Positions 49,101-55,689 of a DNA stretch of 64,000 nt are shown here, one piece after another; position 1 is the stretch's first letter, and each line of letters begins with the position of its first letter. Source of the DNA: Diadema setosum (Eukaryota > Echinodermata > Echinoidea > Diadematoida > Diadematidae). The notes below the pieces were generated by a model, which saw only the letters and a program-made list of their open reading frames with translations, was not told the origin of the DNA and did no database searches. Position numbers and translations under genes: made by a program. The DNA is taken from assembly GCF_964275005.1 (NCBI RefSeq), contig NC_092692.1, positions 11,952,764-12,016,763 of the forward strand, read 5' to 3'.

Positions 49101-52100
49101 TCACCGATCGCCTACAGATGGCGCAAGATCAGTTGGAACAAGTGAGCTCCGAGCGAACACAGGTGAGTCTGTGTACAGTGTATATGTTATCAAGGTCTAT
49201 CCATATCATACAAAATAGTAAATCGACTAAGTGAAGTCGACATACTAGTACACGGACAGGAGAACATCTTACGACTTATGCGAATGTCAATTTATGCGGA
49301 GTTAGCGGTATCGGAGTTAGCGGTATCGTCACTACACACTTTGTTTATGCTGCTGATGTTATGAACTTGTGGAGTTACAATGATCGTTGAACTCCCTTCC
49401 CTACACTGTGATACATGATATGGCGGAAACAGAAATGGAAATTCAGCCAGTCGTCTTGAAAAATAAATAAATGAATTCACAAGTTGCAGCTTATTATGAG
49501 CTATACCTTATCATCCTTTCCTCTCCTAATGAACTAATGCTTTGAACTGGAGCGTTTATTCCATTTCGATGAGGAAACCTGAGAAGTATATGTGAGAAAT
49601 TTCACAAGAAATAAAAATCCTATAAGCAAAAATTCTGACTGCGTCGACTTTACGTAAATTGTCGACATATGCAATTTCGACCTGGGCGAGGTTTACAGTT
49701 TATTTGTGTGTGTATACGTATGGTAGCTACAGACCACTACTGTTGTCCTTTCATCTTCATACTTCATCTAGACCACAAACATAGCAATTTCGACCTTGTT
49801 TGTTCTTGATCATCATCACTGGTATTCATTGCACATACCATGTCAATGATGTTTTGAAGTACAGTCCAACCTCTCCTATTCGGACATGTATCGGGACCGG
49901 CACTCATCCAGATAAGGGATTTGGCCGGATATAGGAGACTCAATGTTTTATACACACAACTACCTACCCAATGGTATAGCTACATGCACATGCATTCGTT
50001 TTGCGTGAACATGTCGCGTCCTCACCAGCTGGTCTGCTTTAAGAATTTTCTGATAATTTGGTCGTGCCCTGATTTACCGAAAGAAAAAAATTCTGTCAAT
50101 CTTCTTGCTGTGACTTGGGGATAGTGATCTAAATGATGTTATTTAGATTAAAAATTGATACGCCAATGTATACTATGTTGAGAATAATCTGTTATTCATG
50201 TGAGTTTGGAATTCCCATTTTCCCCGTAATTAGGTTAGATTGGGAAAAAAAAAATCACGGCGAGATCGCGTCCGGATAATAGAGAGATCCAGATGAATAG
50301 GAGAGGTCGGACTGTACCACTTGTGAAAAGTTAAATCGTTAGCACTTCTGTCGCTATGATAATAATTTCCCAATATAGGCTATGCAAGAGAGAAACCGAT
50401 CCTTCGCCGAGATAGCGCAGTCCTTGGTGGAACGGGACGATCTAGTGAAGAAGCTCAACACGGAGCGAGCCTCCTACCTGAAGATATCGCGGCAGCTCTT
50501 CGTGGCCAAGACCAAGATTCAGCACCTCCGACGAGAAAAACAGGTATCAATCGCTGAATGTCAAATAGATCATGAAATCCCCCTCCCCATCCACTTCCCC
50601 ATGCAATATAAGCTTTGTTGCCTCCTGACTACTTTTCACTCTTTCATCATGGCTCTGTCATTTCTCGTGTGATTTCAATGAAATTTGTTATTTGATTTTG
50701 ATTTGGCATTATTCTTTTTATCATTAGTTTCCCTGAAAGCTTCTCACCCTGTTCCTAAGAGTTTATGCAAGGGCACTTTATTTCCATGACCAAAGTATTT
50801 ATTCCCTGTATAGATTACGCTCTCAATTGTTGGCAAGCTCAGATGAGTTTGTTGTTGTTGTTGTTATGTATTATTTACTTTTTCTTTAAATCATGCTTAC
50901 ATACATTTTATGCGGATTTTAATGATAAAATTATTTAAATGACATTGTTTTCTCGTTTCTTGTTGTTTTACAAGATGATCATGTTGACTGTGTGATAAGT
51001 CCGTCATTATTTTCATAGTTCTCTATTGTTCATCCACGATATCATCTTGACTGTAATATGTTTACTTCTGTGATGCCTACACATTATAATCTTTGAAAGT
51101 TTATAACATACTTCTAAATCAGCTGTAAAATGGTGTCACTGTGAAATGATATAGTGTCATGAAAAAGAATGAGGCGAAATACTGCGGATTCCGACAGATC
51201 TGAACCCATGGTAATGTCCTCACGATAACACTGCTGCATTTGTCTTTTCTTTTTTTAACAGCTGAAGTTATATTGACTGTCATTGTATTATTATCATTGT
51301 TCACTGTCATCATTAAAAAAAAATCTGAACAAAGACTAAAATTTTGTAGTATGATACCCTGACTGTGATTATACTATTACCAGCTAGCTAAATCTAGCAA
51401 GAGGAGCAAACTTTATGATTGATGGTGCATGTGTTATTACTTGCCTTGAAGTTATGTAGTTATGTAGTTACAATTTGACCCATCAATATTTTTCAGACGT
51501 TCTATTCAGATCGACCGTCATCGCAGTTATCTACGGTAAGTTCCACAGGATACACGTCACGAGACCGACACCCACGAGTAATACAGCCAACGAGTCATGG
51601 ATCTCACGAGTCATACAGCCCATGCGTTCGACACTAAGCTAACGAAGGCCCAAGAGACCGACAAATTAAGCCCCGTGTTGTATCTGTCGAACTCGTGGGC
51701 TGTTTTTACCTAGTGTCAAACTCATGGGCTTTTTTTTTTTCGCGTAATGTCGAACTCATGGGCTGTATGACTCGTGAGCTGTATGACCCATGGACCTCTT
51801 TTCAATGTCGGACTCGTTTGCTGCATGACTCGTGGGTGTCGGTCTTGTGGGATGACCCCAGTTCCACATTCCTCCTGGTATGTGTGTCTCTTTCAGTTCC
51901 CCTTTTCCTCTCAATGCCCCCCCCCCCCATATCCTCCTCCCCTCTCTCACTCTCTTTAGATATTTGTTCTCTCTCTTTTAATTTCTCTCGATTTCGATCT
52001 CGATCTCGATCTCCTTTAGATGTGAAATAATACCTACATCTACACAATGAATCTCTATATACGGCATACCGATAAAAGTGATAATAATGTATAATACGAC

Positions 52101-54529
52101 ATCTATACAACATCGCAGTAAAGATAACAATGATGATATATTATAGTTACGTGTGTAATAATGATGGTAACAATCGTGGTGATGCTAGAGCTATTTTTGT
52201 ACAGCGAAACATGCCAGTGGTAACGTATCTTGAAATCAAAGTTAGAACATTGAACACTTACCGTTTAATTGCTCAATTCAATTGGAATTCATTTTCACCA
52301 TTCAAAGTTAGAACAGTAAGTACTTACAGTTCAATTATTCAATTCAACTGGAATTCATTTCCACCATTCCAACAAAAATTGGAACTGCTTGCTCAAAATT
52401 ACATTATCTCGTAAATCTAGGCGGCATGTTGTAGTCAGGGTTCCCTTCTTGAGTAGGCAAAAAACAACAACAACATCAACAACAAAACGAAAACACAACC
52501 AGACATTTTCATGATCACTTGTCACCACCAGGATGGCTCAACTAGCAATGATTCGAAGAGAAGCTCCACCGCCAATGACCCGCAGTCCCCGGAAGCGTCA
52601 AGCGAATCTCTGTCCCTGTCATACAGTCAACAGTCCAGCATCTCCTCCCACAGTAAGCCAACGAGCTCCCACAACGGCCCACATTCGTCCAGATCAAAAT
52701 CGATCCCATCTCTGGGGAACAGCACGGTACACTCGAGCGTCGACGAGGACGATGAGAGTGTGGAGGTGGAGGATGACTACGAACATCCAACAGGGTTCGG
52801 CAATGACGCAGATTTGCAACAACGATTTCGGACAGCAGTTCTTACCAAAGAGCCGGCGAGTGTGACACGGCGGAAGAGTAAGGGCACACAGGAGGACGTT
52901 GGGGGACTTCCGGCCTTGAACGGGAATAACCAAGAACCAGTTCCACAGGAAACCGATGAAACAGAGAATACTAGTAGCTTGCCCGAACTGCCTACTGCAG
53001 AAGGTCACTGGGAGGGCTTCGATTACAACGCAGAGTGAGTGTCTTTAACTCAGTCTTGTAAATCTAAAAGGTCGTTAGTCCAGACCATTCACCCCTGATT
53101 GAAATGATTCCAAAGATGACAGACTGCTTTACCGAGACATGCAAAGTGTGTTCGTTACAGCCTGGAAACATGCTTAGATTTACCCCGACGTAGATAGTAA
53201 CAGCTGGTGCATGCAAATTGGATGTATTCATTAAAAAAAGTTTAATTGAACAGTTCGTGACCAGTAGTCTGTGAAAAAAGAATATCCATTAATCTGAATT
53301 GTGAATACGCCGGCCCGTTGGATAGGTCTTAACTAGTTTCATAGAATAATATGGCATGCCTAAAAAGGAGAGTGTCAGTCATACAAGTCATGTTTTAGGT
53401 CGGTTTTCTCCCGAAACATCCAAACACTGACATTTCTTGATGTTCAAACCCAAGACTGGGTGAGCATTTTGTAATGCAAATGTGTTTGGTAAGTACGATA
53501 TTTTTTTCCGCTGCGATAAACTCCATTCATATATCCTTGGGGAGGGGTATACTGCCCTACTTTGGCAAAAGGAAGCAAGTGACAAAAGTGACATTTCTCG
53601 TAAAAGAGCAAAATGTGTCTGTCATTTAAACACTGACGTCAATGGACTATCATGATGTCTTATCTAACATATCTCTTAGTAGGATGAGTGTTTCTGCATG
53701 AAATTTGGCCTGGAAGAAGATCGCTCGTTATGTGAATTATGAAAACATTGATAACTCAAATTCGGATGGTATATCACTTGCTTCCTTTTGCCAAAGTAGG
53801 GCAGTATAGTTCACGTTCTCCCTGTCGCTCGCCAACTTTATACCCCCCCCCACATCCTATCTCTCACTCACTCCTCTCTCCCTTTCCACCCCCCTTCCCT
53901 CACTCGATATCCCCCTCTCTATCTCTTTGCACATTGCAGCGATAGTCCTCTGCCCTATAATTTCCGTCGGGGGCGGAAAAGCCTGCCCCAAAGCGACTCG
54001 ATGGAAGTCCACCAGGGCTCCCTGAAGGACAAGAACAGACACCCAAGCCCCCGCATCAGCAGGTAAATGTTGTTCAATCATGACATGATAATGATTATTA
54101 TCATTTTCCTTTAGAAAACCTCATTGCATACTCATATATCGAACAATTAGAACAGTGAAAGTGTCCATATAAATTGGCAAGAAATAAGATATTTATGCAT
54201 GGTCGTCACCCACTTCATGACAAAAAAAAAATGTTTCTTTTACACTCATTTTGTCATTTACAAACACACATACACACACACACACATACACACACATCAT
54301 GCCGATGATCGTTACAGGAGGAAAGCTCTTACATCACAACATTCTTTTTAAAGCCATACCAGTCTCTATTATTATGATTTCCATTCGACAAATCACGGAC
54401 GATTAAGGGATAATCTTGCATTCAAAAATTGTCTTCATTACTTGGCTTTTCCCACCTACAGTAGTTTCGACGTACCCCCAGTGCCTAACTACATGGCCCA
54501 GCTAAATCGAAGGAGTAAAACGCTTCCCG
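33258..54529 (+). CDS. CARD-coiled-coil scaffold gene (CARD9/CARD11-like), 13 coding exons, 3' end beyond the exons seen
   Basis: Thirteen segments bounded by AG and GT join in frame into 676 codons plus one base, without a stop. Residues 1-95 read as a CARD: the start [19 protein letters not shown], then [10 protein letters not shown], and at its end FKKMTGREP, which closely resembles the KKVTGKEP-type end of the CARD9/CARD11 CARD. Residues about 115-432 are a charged, heptad-rich coiled coil. Residues 433-676 are a Ser/Asp/Glu-rich linker. CARD9-family proteins nucleate BCL10 filaments through the CARD and activate MALT1 and NF-kB in the cytoplasm; a similar role here is inference. Human CARD11 has its PDZ start near residue 667, so the layout fits a CARMA protein cut just before the PDZ, but no PDZ exon is seen. 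The GLTQFLM-type motif that follows the CARD in vertebrates is absent, so a DLG5-like or other CARD protein remains possible. Codon use is GC-rich compared with the introns. Confidence 0.85.
33590..34160. mobile_element. TTAA-flanked foldback MITE in intron 1
   Basis: TTAAAGGGAAATTCCAGGGC at the left and CTGGACTGGAATTTCTCTTT then AA at the right; arms run about 60 bp (TTAGTCTGTAAGAAGGAGTC). TTAA at each end suggests piggyBac-like mobility. Internal ATGATGACATCATC palindrome. Non-coding. Confidence 0.78.
34735..34830. repeat. dispersed repeat GACGTAATTTACCTTTTGCAG, copy 1
   Basis: Matches 39391-39480 (ATAATTTACCATTTGCAGAT, AAAACAAAACCCCGCTTTAG, TGCTTCAAAATAG) with about 15 percent divergence. 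Confidence 0.7.
34840..36950. other. intron 1 sequence without recognised feature
   Basis: AT-rich. Contains a short (GAT)n tract at 36045-36120 and AAACA runs at 36287-36310 and 36420-36440. No exon candidate with family similarity. Confidence 0.5.
36957..38160. mobile_element. TTAA-type element (outer), interrupted by another
   Basis: Begins TTAAAGGGATGACATAGGAT and ends ATCTCAACTAAAGCTGTGTC then ATCCCTTTTAG. Same family as 30811-31950. Split by the element at 37275-38054. Confidence 0.7.
37275..38054. mobile_element. TTAA-flanked element (inner) with CCCTATTTTAA ends
   Basis: TTAA (37271-37274) then CCCTATTTTAACTG; right end CTTAAAATAGGG then TTAA (38055-38058). GGTCAATTTAACCCCC and GTGTCAATTTGACCCCC lie just inside the ends next to C/G runs. 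Interior has no transposase frame. Start resembles the element at 26258. Confidence 0.78.
38386..38620. repeat. (TTA)n/(GTT)n microsatellite
   Basis: Mixed TTG, TTA and GGT triplets over about 230 bp; all six frames give low-complexity peptides. Confidence 0.95.
38981..39110. mobile_element. short foldback with AGCCTTTTGTCA ends
   Basis: TAGCCTTTTGTCATGGCCCT then CTCGC at the left is inverse to GAGCGAGAGCGCCTTGACAA then AAGGCTA at the right. The centre is GC-rich (gagcgaagcgagccgagccg). No TSD resolved. Confidence 0.65.
39391..39480. repeat. dispersed repeat, copy 2 of 34735-34830
   Basis: See the matching words at 34735. Followed directly by (TA)n. Confidence 0.7.
39486..39594. repeat. (TA)n(GT)n microsatellite
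   Basis: TA followed by GT repeat. Confidence 0.97.
39638..39821. repeat. long imperfect palindrome, arms about 88 bp
   Basis: GAAACCAAGTTCATGCTGTC ... CAACAGTTTATTTTAG at the left mirrors CTGAAATAAACTGTTTG ... GCATGACTTTGGTTTC at the right; centre CTCAAGTGTTATGAGAACAC. Lies between two (TA)n tracts. Confidence 0.8.
39858..39914. repeat. (TA)n microsatellite
   Basis: TA repeat running into the 175-bp MITE copy 2. Confidence 0.97.
39915..40089. mobile_element. 175-bp TA-flanked MITE, copy 2
   Basis: 174/175 identical to 6258-6432, in the same orientation and also embedded in (TA)n on both sides. Lies in intron 1, 134 bp before coding exon 2. Confidence 0.85.
40090..40218. repeat. (TA)n and (TTA)n microsatellite
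   Basis: Ends within 10 bp of the exon 2 acceptor, taking the place of a normal pyrimidine tract. Confidence 0.95.
40224..40385 (+). CDS. coding exon 2, C-terminal half of the CARD
   Basis: Phase-1 exon, residues 56-109. The acceptor is gtttag at 40223 and the donor is GTAAGC at 40386. It reads [29 protein letters not shown] and REPKPKEW, the best family signature in the gene. It follows a 6.8-kb intron filled with repeats and starts only about 35 bp after a (TA)n/(TTA)n tract. Confidence 0.87.
40597..40750 (+). mobile_element. tRNA-derived SINE, family 2, truncated copy (intron 2)
   Basis: B-box-like GGGGTTCGAATCTTGCC, then ATCCTTGGACAAGATGTTTT, GCCCACAATGTCCCTCTTAA and CCCAGGTGTATACCAGGCAA, matching 42160 and 47300. 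Confidence 0.7.
41451..41563 (+). CDS. coding exon 3, start of the coiled coil
   Basis: Residues 110-147, phase 1 in and phase 0 out. The acceptor is ttgttccag and the donor is GTTAGA. A short polar stretch ([11 protein letters not shown]) leads into heptads ([20 protein letters not shown]). Confidence 0.82.
42083..42136. repeat. (TA)n microsatellite
   Basis: TA repeat in intron 3. Confidence 0.97.
42160..42366 (+). mobile_element. tRNA-derived SINE, family 2 (intron 3)
   Basis: A-box-like TGGCATAGTGGATGAG, B-box-like GAGTTCGATTCCCGCC. Body CTTGGACATGATGTTTTACC and GTGTATAAATGTGTACC. Ends in a (GAT)n tract. Confidence 0.78.
42900..43440. mobile_element. foldback element with CAGTGAAAGTTTGAGGAAA arms (intron 3)
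   Basis: ACATCAGTGAAAGTTTGAGG (42968) is inverse to CCTCAAACTTTCACTGATTT (about 43370). Further matches flank both sides (AAAGTTATAAATTTT / AAAAATCCATAACTTCT). Outer ends uncertain. Confidence 0.6.
43560..44040. other. intron 3 sequence, nothing seen
   Basis: AT-rich, no repeat boundary or exon. Confidence 0.5.
44044..44361 (-). other. 105-codon basic open frame inside intron 3
   Basis: Starts [17 protein letters not shown] and is rich in Lys, Arg and Ser ([16 protein letters not shown]). GC and CpG are higher than in the surrounding intron. No family recognised; no splice context examined supports it beyond the frame itself. Could be an old retrocopy or chance. Confidence 0.2.
44464..44556 (+). 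CDS. coding exon 4, coiled coil
   Basis: Residues 148-178, phase 0 on both sides. The acceptor is tatccccaacag and the donor is GTGAGA. It reads [20 protein letters not shown] and further heptads. Confidence 0.85.
44681..45230 (+). mobile_element. GTGTTAAAT-type MITE, copy 3 (intron 4)
   Basis: TACATTGCAAAAAGATCGTT at the left and CCCGACTTTTTGCAGTGTA at the right. Interior GGTGTTAATTTGACACTGTA, TGACACCCGGAGGTGTTAAT. The longest and least disrupted of the three copies. Confidence 0.8.
45391..45495 (+). CDS. coding exon 5, coiled coil
   Basis: Residues 179-213, phase 0. The acceptor follows a pyrimidine-rich tract (ctctatctctctcatcttg) and ends in ggaag; the donor is GTAAGT. It contains [20 protein letters not shown]. 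Its introns hold a GTGTTAAAT-type element (upstream) and the tRNA-like foldback (downstream). Confidence 0.85.
45544..45584. repeat. (TA)n microsatellite
   Basis: TA repeat in intron 5. Confidence 0.97.
45618..45690 (+). repeat. CTGATGAAG...CTCGAAAATTC motif, copy 2
   Basis: CCTGATGAAGAGGAAGGATC then CTCGAAAATTCGG; GAGGA/TCCTC can pair between the CTGATGA and GAAA boxes. Followed by ATTTAATGCATTTC as in the other copies. Confidence 0.5.
45704..45785. repeat. (TA)n microsatellite
   Basis: TA repeat with a CACACA interruption; directly abuts the tRNA-like foldback. Confidence 0.97.
45786..46048. mobile_element. foldback element with a tRNA-like loop (intron 5)
   Basis: Arms of about 100 bp (AGATATGAGAAAGGAAGGAG; GCGTAGCTTTGACATCA; TTTTCGGAAAAGCGCAAGAG; TTGAAAAATTGGTCTC) are inverted at 45950-46048 with few differences. 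The loop is the tRNA-like sequence at 45884-45954. (TA)n flanks both sides. Confidence 0.8.
45884..45954 (-). tRNA. tRNA-like sequence, predicted anticodon TCC, possibly pseudo
   Basis: Read on the - strand: acceptor GTCTCCG...CTGAGAC (one C-T mismatch), TG, D arm GCCGAGCGGTTAAGGC, anticodon stem TTGGC/GCCAA with loop GTTCCAT, short variable loop, T arm CAGGG-TTCGATT-CCCGG (one mismatch). A- and B-box words (TGGCCGAGCGG, GGTTCGATTCC) are intact. The D arm looks like Leu/Ser tRNAs, but the variable arm is short and the anticodon would be Gly, so it is an odd or decayed tRNA. Confidence 0.5.
46097..46149. repeat. (TA)n microsatellite
   Basis: TA repeat, right side of the foldback. Confidence 0.97.
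46400..46588 (+). CDS. coding exon 6, coiled coil
   Basis: Residues 214-276, phase 0. The acceptor is gatttgtag and the donor is GTGAGT. It is rich in Glu, Lys and Arg with Leu heptads ([38 protein letters not shown]). High GC stands out against the surrounding intron. Confidence 0.88.
47300..47525 (+). mobile_element. tRNA-derived SINE, family 2 (intron 6)
   Basis: GGTCGCTGTGGCAAAGTGGA, B-box AAGTTCGAGTCCCGCCCAG, then CTTGGACGAGATGTTTTTAC and TGTATAAATGGGTACCTGGC. The fullest copy; ends near the exon 7 acceptor. Confidence 0.78.
47586..47762 (+). CDS. coding exon 7, coiled coil
   Basis: Residues 277-335, phase 0. The acceptor is tttccttcag and the donor is GTGAGG. It begins with a possible break in the coil ([16 protein letters not shown]) and resumes with [20 protein letters not shown]. 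Confidence 0.88.
47820..49030. other. intron 7, nothing seen
   Basis: AT-rich intron without recognised repeat ends. Confidence 0.5.
49037..49162 (+). CDS. coding exon 8, coiled coil
   Basis: Residues 336-377, phase 0. The acceptor is ttcaccctcag and the donor is GTGAGT. Contains [20 protein letters not shown]. Confidence 0.88.
49860..50316. mobile_element. pogo/Tigger-like MITE (intron 8)
   Basis: TACAGTCCAACCTCTCCTAT then TCGGA at the left, GAATAGGAGAGGTCGGACTG then TA at the right; TA target on each side. About 455 bp, non-coding. Confidence 0.8.
50379..50543 (+). CDS. coding exon 9, end of the coiled coil
   Basis: Residues 378-432, phase 0. The acceptor is caatatag and the donor is GTATCA. 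The [15 protein letters not shown] and [15 protein letters not shown] heptads resemble the last coiled-coil block of CARD9/CARD11. The upstream intron contains a pogo-like MITE. Confidence 0.87.
50560..51490. other. intron 9, nothing seen
   Basis: AT-rich; a short (GTT)n at 50850. No other feature. Confidence 0.5.
51497..51535 (+). CDS. coding exon 10, 39-nt microexon
   Basis: Residues 433-445 ([13 protein letters not shown]), phase 0 on both sides. The acceptor is tttttcag and the donor is GTAAGT. It marks the change from coiled coil to Ser-rich linker. As a symmetrical short exon it could be skipped without a frame change. Confidence 0.65.
51557..51853. mobile_element. CACGAGTCCGACA-type foldback, long copy (intron 10)
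   Basis: CACGAGACCGACACCCACGA at the left is inverse to CTCGTGGGTGTCGGTCTTGT at the right. Interior is a series of AATGTCGGACTCGT, GTCGAACTCGTGGGCTG and their complements. Confidence 0.72.
52237..52368. repeat. 66-bp tandem duplication (intron 10)
   Basis: CAAAGTTAGAACA...CAATTCAATTGGAATTCATT...CACCATT at 52237-52302 and again at 52303-52368, about 85 percent similar. Confidence 0.85.
52532..53034 (+). CDS. coding exon 11, Ser-rich and acidic linker
   Basis: Residues 446-612, phase 0 in and phase 2 out. The acceptor is tcaccaccag and the donor is GTGAGT at 53035, inside an otherwise open frame. It is strongly Ser-rich ([19 protein letters not shown]) and has an acidic stretch ([17 protein letters not shown]). 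A basic-Ser site, TRRKSKG, is the kind of site PKC phosphorylates. CARD11-type linkers are regulated by phosphorylation; that it happens here is inference. Confidence 0.82.
53040..53930. other. intron 11, no clear feature
   Basis: The stretch cttgcttccttttgccaaag, tagggcagtata (53776) is the inverse of tatactgccctactttggca, aaaggaagcaag (53549), and neighbouring bases extend it (CTCCTTTTT... weak). This suggests a foldback of about 430 bp (53380-53810) with GTTTTAG-type ends not resolved. The intron's 3' part is C/T-rich. Confidence 0.45.
53940..54062 (+). CDS. coding exon 12, linker
   Basis: Residues 613-653, phase 2 in and out. The acceptor is cacattgcag and the donor is GTAAAT. Contains [20 protein letters not shown] and PSPRIS, again Ser in basic context. 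Confidence 0.8.
54462..54529 (+). CDS. coding exon 13, linker; last exon recognised
   Basis: Residues 654-676, phase 2 in and phase 1 out. The acceptor is ccacctacag and the donor is GTAAGT at 54530. Reads [20 protein letters not shown] then LPG. Reading through the donor gives only microsatellite-coded Ile runs, so splicing onward is more likely than a terminal exon. Its last bases and donor are duplicated at 54645-54700. Confidence 0.77.
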
Positions 54530-54573
54530 GTAAGTATTCTTTGTTAATATTTCATTTGCCACTCTCAATAATA
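54518..54573 (+). repeat. duplicated splice-donor block, copy 1 (exon 13 end)
   Basis: AAACGCTTCCCGGTAAGTAT then TCTTTGTTAATATTTCATTT and GCCACTCTCAATAATA. Contains the real donor of exon 13. Confidence 0.9.
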
Positions 54574-54587
54574 ATAATAATAATAAC

Positions 54588-54627
<40 letters not shown>

Positions 54628-54644
54628 GTAATGATAATAATAAT

Positions 54645-54700
54645 AAACGCTTCTCGGTAAGTATTCTATGTTAATATTTTATTTGCCACTCACAATGATA
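54645..54700 (+). repeat. duplicated splice-donor block, copy 2
   Basis: AAACGCTTCTCGGTAAGTAT then TCTATGTTAATATTTTATTT and GCCACTCACAATGATA, 127 bp after copy 1. Both copies are followed by (AAT)n tracts. The GTAAGT is intact, giving a decoy donor. Confidence 0.9.
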
Positions 54701-54706
54701 ATAATG

Positions 54707-54759
<53 letters not shown>

Positions 54760-54765
54760 TATATC
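54701..54765. repeat. (AAT)n microsatellite
   Basis: ATA/AAT triplets; a similar tract lies at 54569-54644. Confidence 0.95.
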
Positions 54766-54867
54766 ATTAATAATGATAATGATGATAATGATAATAAAAA
54801 TAAACTGGTTATTCATTTTAAACATAAAATTCAGCTGTTTGTGCACATTTTATTCTAGTTTTTAGAC

Positions 54868-55025
54868 ATTTATGCCTCCACCACAAAGTGGCACCAAAGG
54901 CATTGTGTTTTCGGGTTGTCCGTCCGTCCGTCCGTCCGTCCGTCCATATGATCGATTCGTGGACGACGTATAAACCGTTTTAGGTAGGCGGAGGCATAAT
55001 CACCACTTGCCATAGTGGCATTTCT
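54868..55025. mobile_element. TATGCCTCC / GGAGGCATA element with (CCGT)n
   Basis: TTTATGCCTCCACCACAAAG then TGGC at the left; GCGGAGGCATAATCACCACT then TGCCATAGTGGCA at the right; (GTCC)n at 54916-54945. A widespread invertebrate repeat type. Confidence 0.65.
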
Positions 55026-55409
55026 AATCTTATCTTTAAATCAATAATACTTACATGTACATGTTTAGTGAAATTTGTTGGCATTAATGGTTTAACTGCT
55101 CCACAAAGAGACCAGCGCTTCAATTACTCGATTGCGTATAAATTATGTACTTTCATTTTTCTCGTTCACACAGAATACTGAATGTTAGTCCGCGGGTCCG
55201 AAAATTCAAACCTTTCTGTGCTGGGGACTTCGGACAGCGTGTATACAACATACACTGGATGTGAAGTTTTCTGCGACAATTAAAGCACAAAAAGGGTTAA
55301 ACAGGTCTGTCACCTGTGTCTCATGGAGAAGAGATCAAAAAGATGTACACGTTTTATCTGTCTGCTTCATATCTGTCGGTTTGACTGTCTCGTCGACTCG
55401 TAAATAGCG

Positions 55410-55510
55410 AACTTTAGATCTGCGACGCGAGCGCTCAGACGACCCAGTCTCCCGGGTTGGACAATGGAAACAGCTGTCTCGCGCATGTGCAGAACACCAT
55501 TTTTTTTGCC
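55410..55510 (+). mobile_element. dispersed repeat, empty-site copy of 2347-2850
   Basis: CTGCGACGCGAGCGCTCAGA runs directly into CGACCCAGTCTCCCGGGTTG and GACAATGGAAACAGCTGTCT, with no SINE between. Confidence 0.7.
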
Positions 55511-55689
55511 TTATTAGCGTCATCTTATAAGTCTAAAGCTCGCTGTATATTGTGGAAGGATGTAAGGACGCAACAGCTTCTAACGAGAATACAGACCTCA
55601 ACTAAAAAGCCAGTACTGAGACGAAGAATCTATACAAGATGGCAAAGCGTGAACAGGGTTCATTATTTTCAGTGCTCGCCGAGGCCGTT

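Noticed and set aside
54530..54660. Exon 13 as the terminal coding exon reading through its donor
   Set aside because: The read-through is microsatellite-coded (Ile runs). The strong GTAAGT and phase fit splicing better.
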